A stretch of DNA of 64,000 nt from Lentimonas sp. CC4 (GTDB lineage: Bacteria > Verrucomicrobiota > Verrucomicrobiia > Opitutales > Coraliomargaritaceae). Under the pieces are notes generated by a model. It was not told the origin of the DNA. It was given only the letters and a program-made list of their open reading frames with translations, and did no database searches. Positions 8,660 to 17,807 of the stretch are shown here, in pieces; position 1 is the stretch's first letter, and each line of letters begins with the position of its first letter. The stretch is from assembly GCF_902728235.1 (NCBI RefSeq), contig NZ_CACVBO010000002.1:310001-374000 (forward strand). Direction: 5' to 3'. A program made the translations under genes and the position numbers.

Positions 8660-8703
8660 TCGCGTAAACGCATGATTGCTGAAAAATGGCAGTGTGATAG
8701 TAT
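8660..8703 (+). promoter_or_regulatory. Operator/promoter site 3
   Basis: Core GTAAACGC at 8664-8671, left arm TCGC, right arm ATGA, -10-like TAGTAT at 8698-8703 (26 bp after the core). A start about 7 bp past this hexamer would fall on the ATG at 8710, implying a leaderless or nearly leaderless mRNA. Confidence 0.6.
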
Positions 8704-8709
8704 CTGTGA

Positions 8710-10083
8710 ATGAGACATTACCCCCTATTATCTACTTTAGTCTGCGGCCTGTTACTGGCTGTAGGGCTGTCTGCCGCCGATACGCGACCGAACATCGTGG
8801 TTTTCCTCGCCGATGACATGGGCTGGGGCGACTCGGCCGTTTACGGCAGCGATAAGATCGTCAGCCCCAATATCGATAAGCTCGCGACACAAGGCGTGCG
8901 CTTCACCCAGGCCTATGCCGCGTGCGGGGTTTGCTCGCCGTCACGCTCCGCCATCCTGACAGGGCGCACGCCGTATCGCAATGGCGTCTGGGCACATCTC
9001 TCTGGGAATGGTCCTGCGCACTTGCGTGCTTCCGAAATCACTTATCCGAAACTCTTGCAAGCTGCGGGCTACGAAACCTGCCACGTCGGCAAGTGGCACC
9101 TAAATTCTAAGCAGCAGTTTAACAATCCCGAGTATCCGCAGCCTGGAGATCATGGCTACGATTATTGGATGTCCACGCATAACAATGCGGCTCCCAGCCA
9201 TAAGAATCCTAAAAATTTCATCCGCAACGGCGAGCCCGTGGGCGAAGTGAATGGTTTCTCCGCACCTTTCGTCGCGAAAGAGGCGATTCACTGGCTCGAA
9301 GACATTCGTGATCCGAAGAAGCCCTTTGTATTGTCTGTCTGGGTGCACGAACCGCACCATCCCATTGCGACCGATGAGCCATTTTTAGAGCCCTACGGCA
9401 AGGATCAGAACGCCAAGTATTATGGCAACATTACTCAGCTCGATTTTGCTCTGGGTGAAGTGATGGATGCCCTCGATGCAGAAGGCTTAACTGATAACAC
9501 TTTATTGATCTTTACCTCCGATAACGGCCCAGAAGGAAAAGGTGGGGCAAAAGGAGGCTCCACTGGCGGACTCAGTGGGCGCAAGCGCGACGATCTCGAA
9601 GGCGGTATTCGCGTGCCAGGCATCGTGCGCTGGCCAGGGCATATTGAGCCAGGCACGGTGAGCACGATTCCAGTGATCGGCTCAGACATCTTTACGACAG
9701 TGCTCGAAGCCGCAGGCGTGCCGCTACCGACCGATCGCACAATTGACGGCGAGAGTATGGTGCCCGCTTTTTCTGGCCAACCGATCGAGCGCAAGACGCC
9801 ACTTTTCTGGCGCACACACGTTTCTACCCCAAGTAGTCGTGTCGCAGTGCGCGTTGGCGATTGGAAGTTGGTGAGCAACGACACCATGGATGTGTTCCAG
9901 CTATTCAATGTCGAAAAAGATCCGACCGAATCGAATAACCTCGCGGCGACTATGCCAGAGAAGCTGGACGAGCTTAAAAAGACTATGTTTGAGACTTGGG
10001 AAGACATTCAAGCGGAAGGCCCGAGCGAGTGGTGGTTAGAGAACAAGGGGAAGCCGAAAAAGGGCGGCACGCTGAACTACTAA
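8710..10083 (+). CDS. S1-family sulfatase
   Basis: A 457-residue secreted sulfatase, compact for the family. The signal peptide ends near LSAAD. Motifs are ADDMGWGD (35-42), formylglycine C75 in GVCSPSRSAILTGR, GKWHLN, HEPHHPI (His for the usual S-P-H-T-P block) and TSDNGPEGKGG. First gene of a three-gene unit with an esterase (10124) and another sulfatase (11013), with gaps of 40 and 19 bp. The start is fixed by the signal peptide, yet sits almost on the predicted transcription start of site 3. It desulfates a carbohydrate; regiospecificity unknown. Confidence 0.94.
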   Translation: MRHYPLLSTLVCGLLLAVGLSAADTRPNIVVFLADDMGWGDSAVYGSDKIVSPNIDKLATQGVRFTQAYAACGVCSPSRSAILTGRTPYRNGVWAHLSGNGPAHLRASEITYPKLLQAAGYETCHVGKWHLNSKQQFNNPEYPQPGDHGYDYWMSTHNNAAPSHKNPKNFIRNGEPVGEVNGFSAPFVAKEAIHWLEDIRDPKKPFVLSVWVHEPHHPIATDEPFLEPYGKDQNAKYYGNITQLDFALGEVMDALDAEGLTDNTLLIFTSDNGPEGKGGAKGGSTGGLSGRKRDDLEGGIRVPGIVRWPGHIEPGTVSTIPVIGSDIFTTVLEAAGVPLPTDRTIDGESMVPAFSGQPIERKTPLFWRTHVSTPSSRVAVRVGDWKLVSNDTMDVFQLFNVEKDPTESNNLAATMPEKLDELKKTMFETWEDIQAEGPSEWWLENKGKPKKGGTLNY

Positions 10084-10123
10084 CGGTGGTTCACCTCAAT
10101 ACCCAAAACTGTTAGAAATAAAT

Positions 10124-10993
10124 ATGAAACAACTATCTATCAAAAATGTGCTGCTGTTTGTCTGTGCCGGACTAAGCGCGGCGACGATGCAGGCAGCTGA
10201 GATACAACCAGATCGTGAGTTGCTCTACAAAACCGTCGGTGAGGTGGAGCTGAAACTGCACGTGTTTGAACCTGAGGGCTTACAGGCATCTGATCATCGA
10301 CCCGCTATTGTTTTCTTTTTCGGCGGTGGTTGGAAGGGCGGTGACCCAAAGCAGTTTTATCAACAAGCGCGCGACATGGCTGATCTGGGCATCGTCGCAT
10401 TCTCAGCCGAATATCGGGTGAAGAGTCGCAATCAAACCACGCCGTTCGAATGTGTGAAAGACGGCAAGTCTGCAATCCGCTGGGTGCGAGCTCATGCTGC
10501 TGAACTGGGCGTCGACCCCGATCGTATCGTCGCCTCCGGTGGTTCCGCTGGCGGGCATGTGGCGCTCTGCACAGGTGTGATCGAAGGCTGTGAGGAAGAC
10601 GGCGAGGATCTAGAGGTCAGTTCCGTTCCCAACCTGATGATCGCCTACAATCCAGTGTTGGATACAACCGACAAAGGCTATGGTGCGAAGAATTTCACGC
10701 CTGAGCAACAAACGGATCTATCGCCCTGCCATCAGGTGAGGGCAGGAATCGTGCCGACGCTCGTGATGCACGGCACTGCGGATAAGACCGTGCCGTTTGA
10801 GAATGCGGAGCGCTTTACCAAACTCATGAACGATGCAGGCAATGAATGTGTGCTCGTTTCATTTGAAGGCAAAGGGCATGGCTTCTTTAATGGCTCGTTC
10901 TTTCGCAAGAAAAAGGGGGATGACGACTATGACCTGAGCTTGCAAGACAGCATCGAATTCCTGACCGCACACGGTTTTGTAGATAATAAATAG
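10124..10993 (+). CDS. Secreted alpha/beta-hydrolase, carbohydrate esterase-like
   Basis: A 289-residue alpha/beta-hydrolase with a signal peptide (cut near MQAAE). The nucleophile is S141 in GGSAGGHVAL, the acid is D220 in GTADKTVP, and the base is H252 in GKGHGFF. This is the layout of BD-FAE/acetyl-xylan-esterase-like enzymes. The oxyanion region usually reads HGGGW in this group; here it is FFFGGGWKGG, with Phe in place of His. Between two sulfatases in one operon, it is likely to remove acetyl or other ester groups from the glycan before desulfation and fucosidase action. Substrate inferred from context. Confidence 0.85.
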   Translation: MKQLSIKNVLLFVCAGLSAATMQAAEIQPDRELLYKTVGEVELKLHVFEPEGLQASDHRPAIVFFFGGGWKGGDPKQFYQQARDMADLGIVAFSAEYRVKSRNQTTPFECVKDGKSAIRWVRAHAAELGVDPDRIVASGGSAGGHVALCTGVIEGCEEDGEDLEVSSVPNLMIAYNPVLDTTDKGYGAKNFTPEQQTDLSPCHQVRAGIVPTLVMHGTADKTVPFENAERFTKLMNDAGNECVLVSFEGKGHGFFNGSFFRKKKGDDDYDLSLQDSIEFLTAHGFVDNK

Positions 10994-11012
10994 TTCGAGG
11001 AATCGTATACTG

Positions 11013-12515
11013 ATGAAGACAGCTATTATTCTGACAGCCCTGATTGCCCTTGCTGGGATTGCGCAGGCCGCGAGTGAAAAACCACTTCGACAGGCTACTT
11101 CGACGGAGCTCAGCACCGCTCAGGACAGGCCGAATGTCCTCTTCATCTTTGCGGATGATCAGTCCTATGAAACAATCGGAGCCTACGGGTTGACGGATAT
11201 CGACACTCCAAATCTGGATCGCTTAGTCAATGAAGGTGCCAGTTTTAGCCACGCCTATAATATGGGCTCATGGTCGGGCGCGGTTTGCATGGCGAGTCGC
11301 GCCTGTCTCAATACGGGGAGCTTCTTATGGCAGGCGAGTGATGACGCTCGCGAATGTGCCCAAGGGAAACGTCCGACCTGGTCACAGTTAATGGCTGAGC
11401 AAGGCTACCAAACCTATATGAGTGGCAAGTGGCATGTGGGCGGAGTGAGTGCACCGAAGGTGTTTGATCGCACAGGCAAGGTGCGCGCCGGCATGCCGAA
11501 ACAAAAGCCCGCTGGCTATAATCGTCCTAAGGACGAAGCCGATTATGCGACGGGGTGGAAGCCGTGGGACAAGGCTCAGGGTGGTTTCTGGGAAGGCGGC
11601 ACGCACTGGAGTGAAGTGCTGGCAAATGAGACCGTGGCCTATCTGCAAGAGCAGGCCGACAGCGAGCAGCCATTTTTTATGTATGTTGCTTTTAATGCGC
11701 CGCACGATCCGCGTCAGGCACCGAAAGAGTATATCGACATGTATCCACTGGAGCGCATTCAGCTTCCGGAAAACTATATTCCGAAATATCCGGATCAGGG
11801 GCCGAAAGGCGTGCCCATTATTCGCGACGAAAAGTTGATGCCGTTTCCGCGCACAGAATTTGCGGTCAAAGTGAATCGTCAGGAATACTACGCGAGCATC
11901 ACCCATATGGATGCGCAGATCGGACGGATTCTGGAGGCATTGGAAGCGAGTGGCAAAGCAGATAATACTTGGATCATTTTCAGTGCAGACCACGGACTGT
12001 CGGTGGGGCACCACGGCTTAGTCGGCAAACAGAATATGTATGAAGATGCCATGCGTGCGCCTTTCATCGTCTGGGGGCCAGGTGTCGAGGCTGGCACAAA
12101 GATTAATGCGCCGATCTACATTCAAGATGCGATGGCGACTGCGCTGGAAATCAGCGGTCAGGCTGCGCCGGAGTTCATTGATTATAAGAGTGTGTTGCCG
12201 TTACTCGATGGTCGCGCGACTCAGAGCTATGACAAAATCTATGGTGCCTACATCAATACGCAGCGCATGGTGCTGAGCGGTGATTGGAAACTAATCGCTT
12301 ACCCGCAATTGAAAAAAGTGAAGCTGTTCAATGTAAAGAAAGACCCCATGGAAATGCATAATCTCGCCGACAATCCGGAATACGCGGAAAAGGTGCAACA
12401 ACTCACCGCACAACTGGAAGACAGTATGGATGCGATGGGAGACCCGATGACTTCATTAGCTAAAGCGGATTTCCCTAAAGCAAAAGGCAAGAAATCGGGT
12501 GACGGCGCGCATTGA
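11013..12515 (+). CDS. S1-family sulfatase with C-x-A-S-R motif
   Basis: A 500-residue secreted sulfatase. Formylglycine motif at C92 is VCMASRACLNTG, with Ala replacing the usual Pro, a variant known among S1 enzymes. Other marks are FADDQSYETIG (46-56), SGKWHVGG, NAPHDPRQAPKEY and SADHGLSVGHHGLVGK, where DHG takes the place of DNG. It is a close paralogue of the gene at 56569 and related to 34143. Between the signal peptide and the catalytic domain lies a linker (about 21-40) encoded by a REP-like palindrome (11082-11129). Last gene of the unit, followed by a terminator at 12520. Confidence 0.93.
   Translation: MKTAIILTALIALAGIAQAASEKPLRQATSTELSTAQDRPNVLFIFADDQSYETIGAYGLTDIDTPNLDRLVNEGASFSHAYNMGSWSGAVCMASRACLNTGSFLWQASDDARECAQGKRPTWSQLMAEQGYQTYMSGKWHVGGVSAPKVFDRTGKVRAGMPKQKPAGYNRPKDEADYATGWKPWDKAQGGFWEGGTHWSEVLANETVAYLQEQADSEQPFFMYVAFNAPHDPRQAPKEYIDMYPLERIQLPENYIPKYPDQGPKGVPIIRDEKLMPFPRTEFAVKVNRQEYYASITHMDAQIGRILEALEASGKADNTWIIFSADHGLSVGHHGLVGKQNMYEDAMRAPFIVWGPGVEAGTKINAPIYIQDAMATALEISGQAAPEFIDYKSVLPLLDGRATQSYDKIYGAYINTQRMVLSGDWKLIAYPQLKKVKLFNVKKDPMEMHNLADNPEYAEKVQQLTAQLEDSMDAMGDPMTSLAKADFPKAKGKKSGDGAH
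11082..11129 (+). repeat. REP-like palindrome read in frame
   Basis: Contains CTTCGACAGGCT, a second TTCGACGGAGCTCAG, and GCTCAGGACAGG, motifs typical of widespread CTTCGAC/GCTCAGGAC repeats. It encodes only the linker between signal peptide and sulfatase domain. See also 58411-58465. Confidence 0.55.
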
Positions 12516-12519
12516 TTGG

Positions 12520-12541
12520 GTGTCGGGGTCGGCACTTTTTT
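12520..12541 (+). terminator. Intrinsic terminator
   Basis: A 6-bp stem (GTGTCG with CGGCAC, one G-U pair), loop GGGT, then six T. It follows the stop codon of the sulfatase at 11013-12515 by 4 bp. Confidence 0.6.
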
Positions 12542-12757
12542 CTTCGGTGCAGATCTTCTTTGGTTTTTTCTTAATGACGCCGCCGAATCTTGGACAGAGC
12601 AAGTATGCTTAGTCTTTTGAGATCGTCACGGACGCGAACAGCATTAGCCTAACGTAATTTTGGCCATTTAACGCTCTATCCACACGCGACCGCAACGCAG
12701 TGGGGTGCATTTGAGCCTGTGCTCGGCGCGGGCAGCGAGCGTTTTGTATTACGGAAA

Positions 12758-12802
12758 TAGCGTGAATGAGGGGGTATACAGGCACTGTTATTCTGTTAGT
12801 AT
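12758..12802 (+). promoter_or_regulatory. Operator/promoter site 4
   Basis: Arms TAGC and GGGG around core GTGAATGA (12762-12769); -10-like TAGTAT at 12797-12802, 27 bp after the core. The arms are not complementary, so this is one of the weaker sites. It precedes the unit 12946-17619. Confidence 0.5.
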
Positions 12803-12945
12803 CGTAGAGATCCTTAGCTCATGTTGAATCTAGATGTCTATCTTAGTGGCTGAAGGTTCCATCTTTTGCAACTGACTGACTATGAGCGCTTATTCGTTGT
12901 CTGGTAAGTCTGCGATAGACCTACTTTTATATAAAATTGAATACT

Positions 12946-14487
12946 ATGAAATACTCCACACTGACAATTCTAGCTCTAACTCCATTATTTGCCTCTGCGA
13001 GTGAATGGGTGATTGATACACAAGACGACTGGGAGGCAAATGTTGCCAACCAATCCAGTCTTGAGATTAAAGATGGCTTGGCTACGCCAACGGCAAAGAC
13101 CGCGACCTTTCAAAGCGCGCTGAAAACCTTTGACGAAAAACGTTCCGCGAAGTCGATCACGATTGATCAATCAACGGCATGGCTGAACTGGAGTCCTGTC
13201 GGACAGATCGGTCCTGGTAATGTAGGTGATGCACCTGTGTTTCTGCGTATGGGGCCGGATAACTACTGGCTCTTCGGTCGCTACAAGCGTAGCGAAAATT
13301 CAAAGCCAGTTGCGGCTGCGGAGTTGGAGGGTTTTGATATTCCACTCATGAGCACAAAGATTCCGAATCTCTTCGTTGCACCCGGAGGGTTGAAGGGGAA
13401 ACCTGGCGGTTACTATGGCTGGCAAAGCCGAGATATGGTCAATTGGGTCTTTCATGGTGCTGCGACTCCGCCGCAGGCTGGGCTCGTGACCACCGCTGAA
13501 TTGGTAGACGGGAACGCCTATTTTTATTATGATTTCCCAAATGATGAGGATCCGCACCTAGTGATTGATAGTGATCTAACGGATGGCGAGCCGGGCGAAG
13601 GTATGGGCTTGGCCTTTTTAGATCCATCGCATGGTTCTGATTGTGCGGTGATCCGTGATCTGGATGGGAACTTTCATATGATTCTCGAGGACTGGAGTCC
13701 GCTCGACCCGTCCACTCACGCGTGGGATTCGCCACTTGCGATGCATGCGGTCAGTAAAGATGGAAAAGGAGATTTCGAGATACTGCCTCCAGCGGTCGAT
13801 GAACGCACGACTCCCACTGGCAAGTTCGCCGAGTATTTCCATCCGCATTGGCACTCAAGTAGCCGGAAGGATCAATTTCCGACCAAGCCTGTTCCTGAGG
13901 ACATTCCACAGCATCGAATGAAAAAAGGAGATATTCGTGCCTATGCCACATACGAAATCCATGAACCAGAGCAGAATGCATATGGTGATTGGGCATCCAT
14001 CTCCATCGGTGGTCAGTATTATCTCTTTTGTGATTTTGATCCGGCCACCGCTCATGGTGGCAAAAACTCAATGAGTGTCGCGTGGTTTACCTCTTCCGAC
14101 ATCAATGAACAGTTCACATTCTGTGGCAATGTCGGAGCAGGGCATCCTGATCCGGACATTATGTTCGCGGAAGGGGAATTCTATCTGATCACTCAGACGA
14201 AGCAGGATTTTGTGAGTCCTGGACCTTGGGTGGAGGGCGTCGAGTTGCGTGTTGGCGTGGATACCAACAACGACGGATCAGTTGACCAATGGACAGACTG
14301 GCAGGAAGTCAATGAGAGCTACGCCGCCATCTCAGGCTTTGCTAAGCAAGTAGCTAAGACACCTGCGCAACTGGATCTCACCAGTCTGCCGGAAGGCTAT
14401 GGCTTTCAGTTTGAAGTGCGCCTGACGGATCTCACCAAGAACGATTCCAAGCCCCAACTCGATAAAGTGTCACTGAGCTTCAAGTGA
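12946..14487 (+). CDS. Secreted beta-propeller glycoside hydrolase candidate (GH43/GH117-like)
   Basis: A 513-residue exported protein. The ATG at 12946 is chosen over an in-frame TTG at 12937 because it starts the signal peptide (MKYSTLTILALTPLFASA). The body has repeated aromatic strand signatures of a five-bladed propeller: YYGWQSRDMVNWVFHG, a D-rich block at GMGLAFLDPSHGSDCAVI, DGNFHMILEDWSP, SISIGGQYYLFCDFD and HPDPDIMFAEGEFYLIT. The first and last of these resemble the blade signatures of GH43 and GH117 enzymes. I cannot place it in a family from sequence alone or name catalytic residues. First gene of a unit with two sulfatases, so it probably acts on the same sulfated glycan. Confidence 0.6.
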   Translation: MKYSTLTILALTPLFASASEWVIDTQDDWEANVANQSSLEIKDGLATPTAKTATFQSALKTFDEKRSAKSITIDQSTAWLNWSPVGQIGPGNVGDAPVFLRMGPDNYWLFGRYKRSENSKPVAAAELEGFDIPLMSTKIPNLFVAPGGLKGKPGGYYGWQSRDMVNWVFHGAATPPQAGLVTTAELVDGNAYFYYDFPNDEDPHLVIDSDLTDGEPGEGMGLAFLDPSHGSDCAVIRDLDGNFHMILEDWSPLDPSTHAWDSPLAMHAVSKDGKGDFEILPPAVDERTTPTGKFAEYFHPHWHSSSRKDQFPTKPVPEDIPQHRMKKGDIRAYATYEIHEPEQNAYGDWASISIGGQYYLFCDFDPATAHGGKNSMSVAWFTSSDINEQFTFCGNVGAGHPDPDIMFAEGEFYLITQTKQDFVSPGPWVEGVELRVGVDTNNDGSVDQWTDWQEVNESYAAISGFAKQVAKTPAQLDLTSLPEGYGFQFEVRLTDLTKNDSKPQLDKVSLSFK

Positions 14488-14505
14488 CCTAACTAAGAAG
14501 CCTCA

Positions 14506-16026
14506 ATGAAAGTCATCATGAAAAGAACAGTTATATCCTTTCTAGTTACCTCTCTGGCGGCGCTTTCTGCTTTTGCGCATGCGAGTGCTCGACCGAACGT
14601 CATCTTCGTCTTTTCGGATGATCAACGCTACGACTCGTTGCGTATGACGGGAGACCCGATCACGGAAACGCCGCATCTCGATCGCTTGGCAGCGGAGGGG
14701 GTCTTCTTCGATCAGGCATTTGTGACTAGCCCGATCTGCGGGCCGAGTCGTGCCAATATTTTCACCGGGCAATGGGAGCGTAAAAACCGAATTGGGTTTA
14801 ACTACGTCTCGAAAAACATCATTTCAGAGGAGGTCTTTGCGAATAGCTTTTTGATGCAGCTCAAGCAGGCCGGGTATTCGACCGCTTTCATTGGCAAGCA
14901 TCATACTAAGATTGCCGATCGCAGTAATACACCACTGAAAGAGAATATCGATTTTTGCTATTATGGTGAAGGGCACCTCGGCTTTCACCCTGCAAAATCT
15001 GATAAGACGTTTTCGAATCTAAAACATCTCTCTCAAATTGAAGGCCTCTTTGAGGCGACCCAAGCGTATCTGAAACCTGGGAATGCATTCGACTACTTCT
15101 TTGAGAACGCGGATGTATCGATCAAAGATTCTCTTGCGCAGCGTGATCCCAGTAAACCATTTTGCGCATGGATTAACTTTAACTTACCTCACCAAGCCAG
15201 TCTTGGAGGTATGGGGTCGAAGCCGAGTGACCCTGAGTTTTACTCAACTCTTTACGAAGATCGACAGGAGCAGATTATCGTGCCGACCGATACGCCCTTG
15301 TTTCCGGCAGAGGTGCTGACTGTTGCCAAGATGCCGGGCTACTACCGCTTGAACGGGAAGGCCTTGCGCAGCACGAAGTTGAGAACCGCTCGTGCAGTCT
15401 ATGGAGTCGACCTTTTTATCAAGAACCTTCGCGAGCTGCTAGTCGAACTCGGTGAGGATCAGAATACGATCATTATCTTCTGTTCGGATAATGGTCTAAT
15501 CTACGGTGAACATGGTATCAGCGGCAAGAGCATGCTCTACGAGGAGTCCGTCCATGTGCCGCTCTTGGTCTATTCGCCCTTCATGGAATCCTCACAAACA
15601 GGCAAGCGCTTGAATTCGCTTGTGGTCGGCCAAGATATCCCTGCGACTATTTTGGATATGTGTGGCGTCAAGGTGCCGGAAACGTATCAAGGTCAGAGCC
15701 TTGTTCCGTTATTGGAAGGTCAGTCGGTTGATTGGCGTAAAGATGTGTTTCTTGAGAATCTTTTCACCGACCAGGAATACCCCCGTGCCGAGTCGGTGCG
15801 CGGCGAACAATTTAAGTATATCCGCTACTTCAGTCGTGAAAACGATCGCAAGGCGTATCTACCCGATGCTTCCATCGAGGGCGAGCAGCCCATTTACGAA
15901 GAGCTGTTTGATCTAAGTAAAGATCCGAAAGAGCAGACGAATTTGGCCACCAATCCGGAATATGCCTCGGTTCTTAAAGCTCACCGCGAACGTTGCCAAG
16001 CGCTTGTCGTCGATCTGGCACAATAG
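14506..16026 (+). CDS. S1-family sulfatase
   Basis: A 506-residue secreted sulfatase. Formylglycine motif C78 in PICGPSRANIFTG; N-terminal ligands FSDDQRYDS (36-44). The usual GKWH is GKHH here, and the calcium block reads CSDNGLIYGEHGISGK, the longer form seen in iduronate-sulfatase-like branches. NLPHQAS replaces SPHTP. The start is ATG 14506 or 14518; both keep the signal peptide (MKRTVISFLVTSL). Second gene of the 12946-17619 unit, 18 bp after the hydrolase. Distinct in branch from the DAHTTSSVCTP sulfatase that follows it, so the two probably cut different sulfate positions. Confidence 0.92.
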   Translation: MKVIMKRTVISFLVTSLAALSAFAHASARPNVIFVFSDDQRYDSLRMTGDPITETPHLDRLAAEGVFFDQAFVTSPICGPSRANIFTGQWERKNRIGFNYVSKNIISEEVFANSFLMQLKQAGYSTAFIGKHHTKIADRSNTPLKENIDFCYYGEGHLGFHPAKSDKTFSNLKHLSQIEGLFEATQAYLKPGNAFDYFFENADVSIKDSLAQRDPSKPFCAWINFNLPHQASLGGMGSKPSDPEFYSTLYEDRQEQIIVPTDTPLFPAEVLTVAKMPGYYRLNGKALRSTKLRTARAVYGVDLFIKNLRELLVELGEDQNTIIIFCSDNGLIYGEHGISGKSMLYEESVHVPLLVYSPFMESSQTGKRLNSLVVGQDIPATILDMCGVKVPETYQGQSLVPLLEGQSVDWRKDVFLENLFTDQEYPRAESVRGEQFKYIRYFSRENDRKAYLPDASIEGEQPIYEELFDLSKDPKEQTNLATNPEYASVLKAHRERCQALVVDLAQ

Positions 16027-16053
16027 AGTGACACCAACTAAACCAACTTTTAT

Positions 16054-17619
16054 ATGAAACAACCAATCCTCACCATTCTCGCAAGCTGCCTCGCAGCCCT
16101 TTCGTCTGTCGCTGCGGTCAGTCCGCCTAATATTGTCTACATCCTTGCCGATGATATGGGCTACGGCGATGTGCAGTGCCTCAATCCGGAGCGAGGCATG
16201 ATCGCTACGCCACACATGGATCGCGTCGCAGCAGAGGGCATGATCTTTACTGATGCGCACACAACCTCCTCGGTCTGCACGCCGACACGTTACGGTATCA
16301 TCACTGGTCGCTATAATTGGCGCACATGGAAACAGGAACACGTGCTCGATGGCTACGACCTTCCGCTGATTCCGACGACTCGCATGACTGTGCCGAGCTT
16401 TCTCAGTGACAATGGTTATACCACTGCCATGATTGGCAAGTGGCACTTGGGGCTAGAGATCGCGACGATCGACGGTAAAAAAGCACGCCCTGCCGGTGGG
16501 CTCGGTGCGAAAAGGGGGAAGGGCGCCTTTCCTCCGGCTGAACTTTCCAATATTGATTGGAAAGGAACGATTCAAGGCGGTCCCGTTGATCTTGGGTTTG
16601 ATTCCTGGTTTGGCATTACCGCATCGCTCGATTTCCCTCCTTATGTTTGGATTCGTAATCGCAACTGGGTCGGCGAAGGCACACATGCCAAAGCGTTTCG
16701 TCGTCCTGGGCCAGCGACCGAGGACTTTGAAGCGATTGATGTGCTGGACAAACTAGCGGCGGAGGCCGTCGAATATATCACCGACTACCAGGGTAATGAG
16801 CCCTTCTTTATCTACATGCCGTTGCCATCGCCGCATACGCCCATTGTTCCTTCTAAAAAGTGGCAGGGGAAAAGTGGTCTTGGCCAATATGGCGACTTCA
16901 TGATGCAAACTGACGATGTCGTCGGGCAAGTCGTCAACGCGCTGCAAGCAAAGGGGATTACAGACAATACCATACTGATCGTAACCAGTGATAATGGTTG
17001 CTCCAAAGCGGCAGGCATCAGCAATTTAGAGAAGCAAGGACACTTTCCTAGCGCGCAATACCGTGGTTCGAAGGCAGACTTGTGGGAGGGTGGCCATCGC
17101 GTGCCGTTCCTCGTTAAATGGCCAGCAGTGATCCAAGCAGGGAGTGTCTCCGACGAACTGACTTGCCAAACCGATTTACTCGCTACGTGTGCCGAACTGG
17201 TGGGCAAGTCACTGCCGGAAAATGCCGGCGAAGACAGTGAAAGCATCTTGCCACTCTTTAGCGGAGAACCTGTGAGTTTCACTCGTAAGGGCATCATCAA
17301 TCACAGTGTGAGCGGGCACTTTGCGTATCGTCAGGGAAAGTGGAAGCTTTTGCTCGCGAAAGGCTCGGCTGGCTGGACGGCTCCGACCGAAAAGGCTCTG
17401 GCCAATGTGGCCGACGCACCTGAAGGACAACTCTACGACTTGGAAGCTGATCCAGGTGAGCAAAACAACCTCTACCTGAAAAATCCTGAAGTGGTTGAGA
17501 CGCTCATGGCTCAGCTCAAAGAAGATGTTGCGAATGGTCGCAGCACGGAAGGCCCAAAACAGGCAAACGACATACCCGTCAATCAGATCAAGCTCTGGAA
17601 GGGAAATATTGCGAGGTAG
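16054..17619 (+). CDS. S1-family sulfatase
   Basis: A 521-residue secreted sulfatase. Motifs: LADDMGYGDVQ (31-41), formylglycine C75 in SSVCTPTRYGIITGRYNW, GKWHLG, PSPHTPIVP, TSDNGCSK, FRGS/YRGSKADLWEGGHR and QGKWKL. C-terminal NGRSTEGPKQAN matches the NGRSTPGPQQAN-type ending of the sulfatases at 6656, 49564 and 62522, which form one branch. Last gene of its unit; 27 bp after 14506-16026. Acts outside the cytoplasm on a sulfated sugar; position of the sulfate unknown. Confidence 0.95.
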   Translation: MKQPILTILASCLAALSSVAAVSPPNIVYILADDMGYGDVQCLNPERGMIATPHMDRVAAEGMIFTDAHTTSSVCTPTRYGIITGRYNWRTWKQEHVLDGYDLPLIPTTRMTVPSFLSDNGYTTAMIGKWHLGLEIATIDGKKARPAGGLGAKRGKGAFPPAELSNIDWKGTIQGGPVDLGFDSWFGITASLDFPPYVWIRNRNWVGEGTHAKAFRRPGPATEDFEAIDVLDKLAAEAVEYITDYQGNEPFFIYMPLPSPHTPIVPSKKWQGKSGLGQYGDFMMQTDDVVGQVVNALQAKGITDNTILIVTSDNGCSKAAGISNLEKQGHFPSAQYRGSKADLWEGGHRVPFLVKWPAVIQAGSVSDELTCQTDLLATCAELVGKSLPENAGEDSESILPLFSGEPVSFTRKGIINHSVSGHFAYRQGKWKLLLAKGSAGWTAPTEKALANVADAPEGQLYDLEADPGEQNNLYLKNPEVVETLMAQLKEDVANGRSTEGPKQANDIPVNQIKLWKGNIAR

Positions 17620-17678
17620 CGATATCAAAAATCGAACTGCAGCCATTACGCTCATATCAATACAGAGAAGAGTTCCTG

Positions 17679-17722
17679 TCCCGTAAACGAGGGGTATGCA
17701 GCGCTCAGAATATCGTTATAAT
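17679..17722 (+). promoter_or_regulatory. Operator/promoter site 5
   Basis: Arms TCCC and GGGG around core GTAAACGA (17683-17690), with a perfect -10 TATAAT at 17717-17722, 26 bp after the core. No -35 match at the usual spacing, which fits activator-dependent transcription. Leader to 17808 is about 80 nt. Confidence 0.7.
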
Positions 17723-17807
17723 AGGGGACTCTCTTTTTTTTAAGGAAATACCTCTCAACTATTCGTAGTTAGCCTTCTCTGGTTCGCTTCAGAACATATA
17801 CACAAAT

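Larger units (their letters stand above)
8183..8709. other. Gene-free gap of about 530 bp
   Basis: Contains, in order, the 3' relic of a PEP-CTERM gene (8245-8289), an intrinsic terminator (8343-8378), dispersed repeat copy 2 (8420-8618) and operator site 3 (8660-8703). The frame running on from 8164 is not credible as a complete gene. Confidence 0.7.
12516..12945. other. Gene-free gap of 430 bp
   Basis: Holds a terminator (12520-12541) and operator site 4 (12758-12802). The stretch 12542-12757 shows no gene or clear repeat; a short open frame near 12679-12750 is not convincing. Confidence 0.6.

Noticed and set aside
12677-12757. Short open stretch that reads like protein (ATQWGAFEPVLGAG)
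   Set aside because: Too short and without relatives I recognise.
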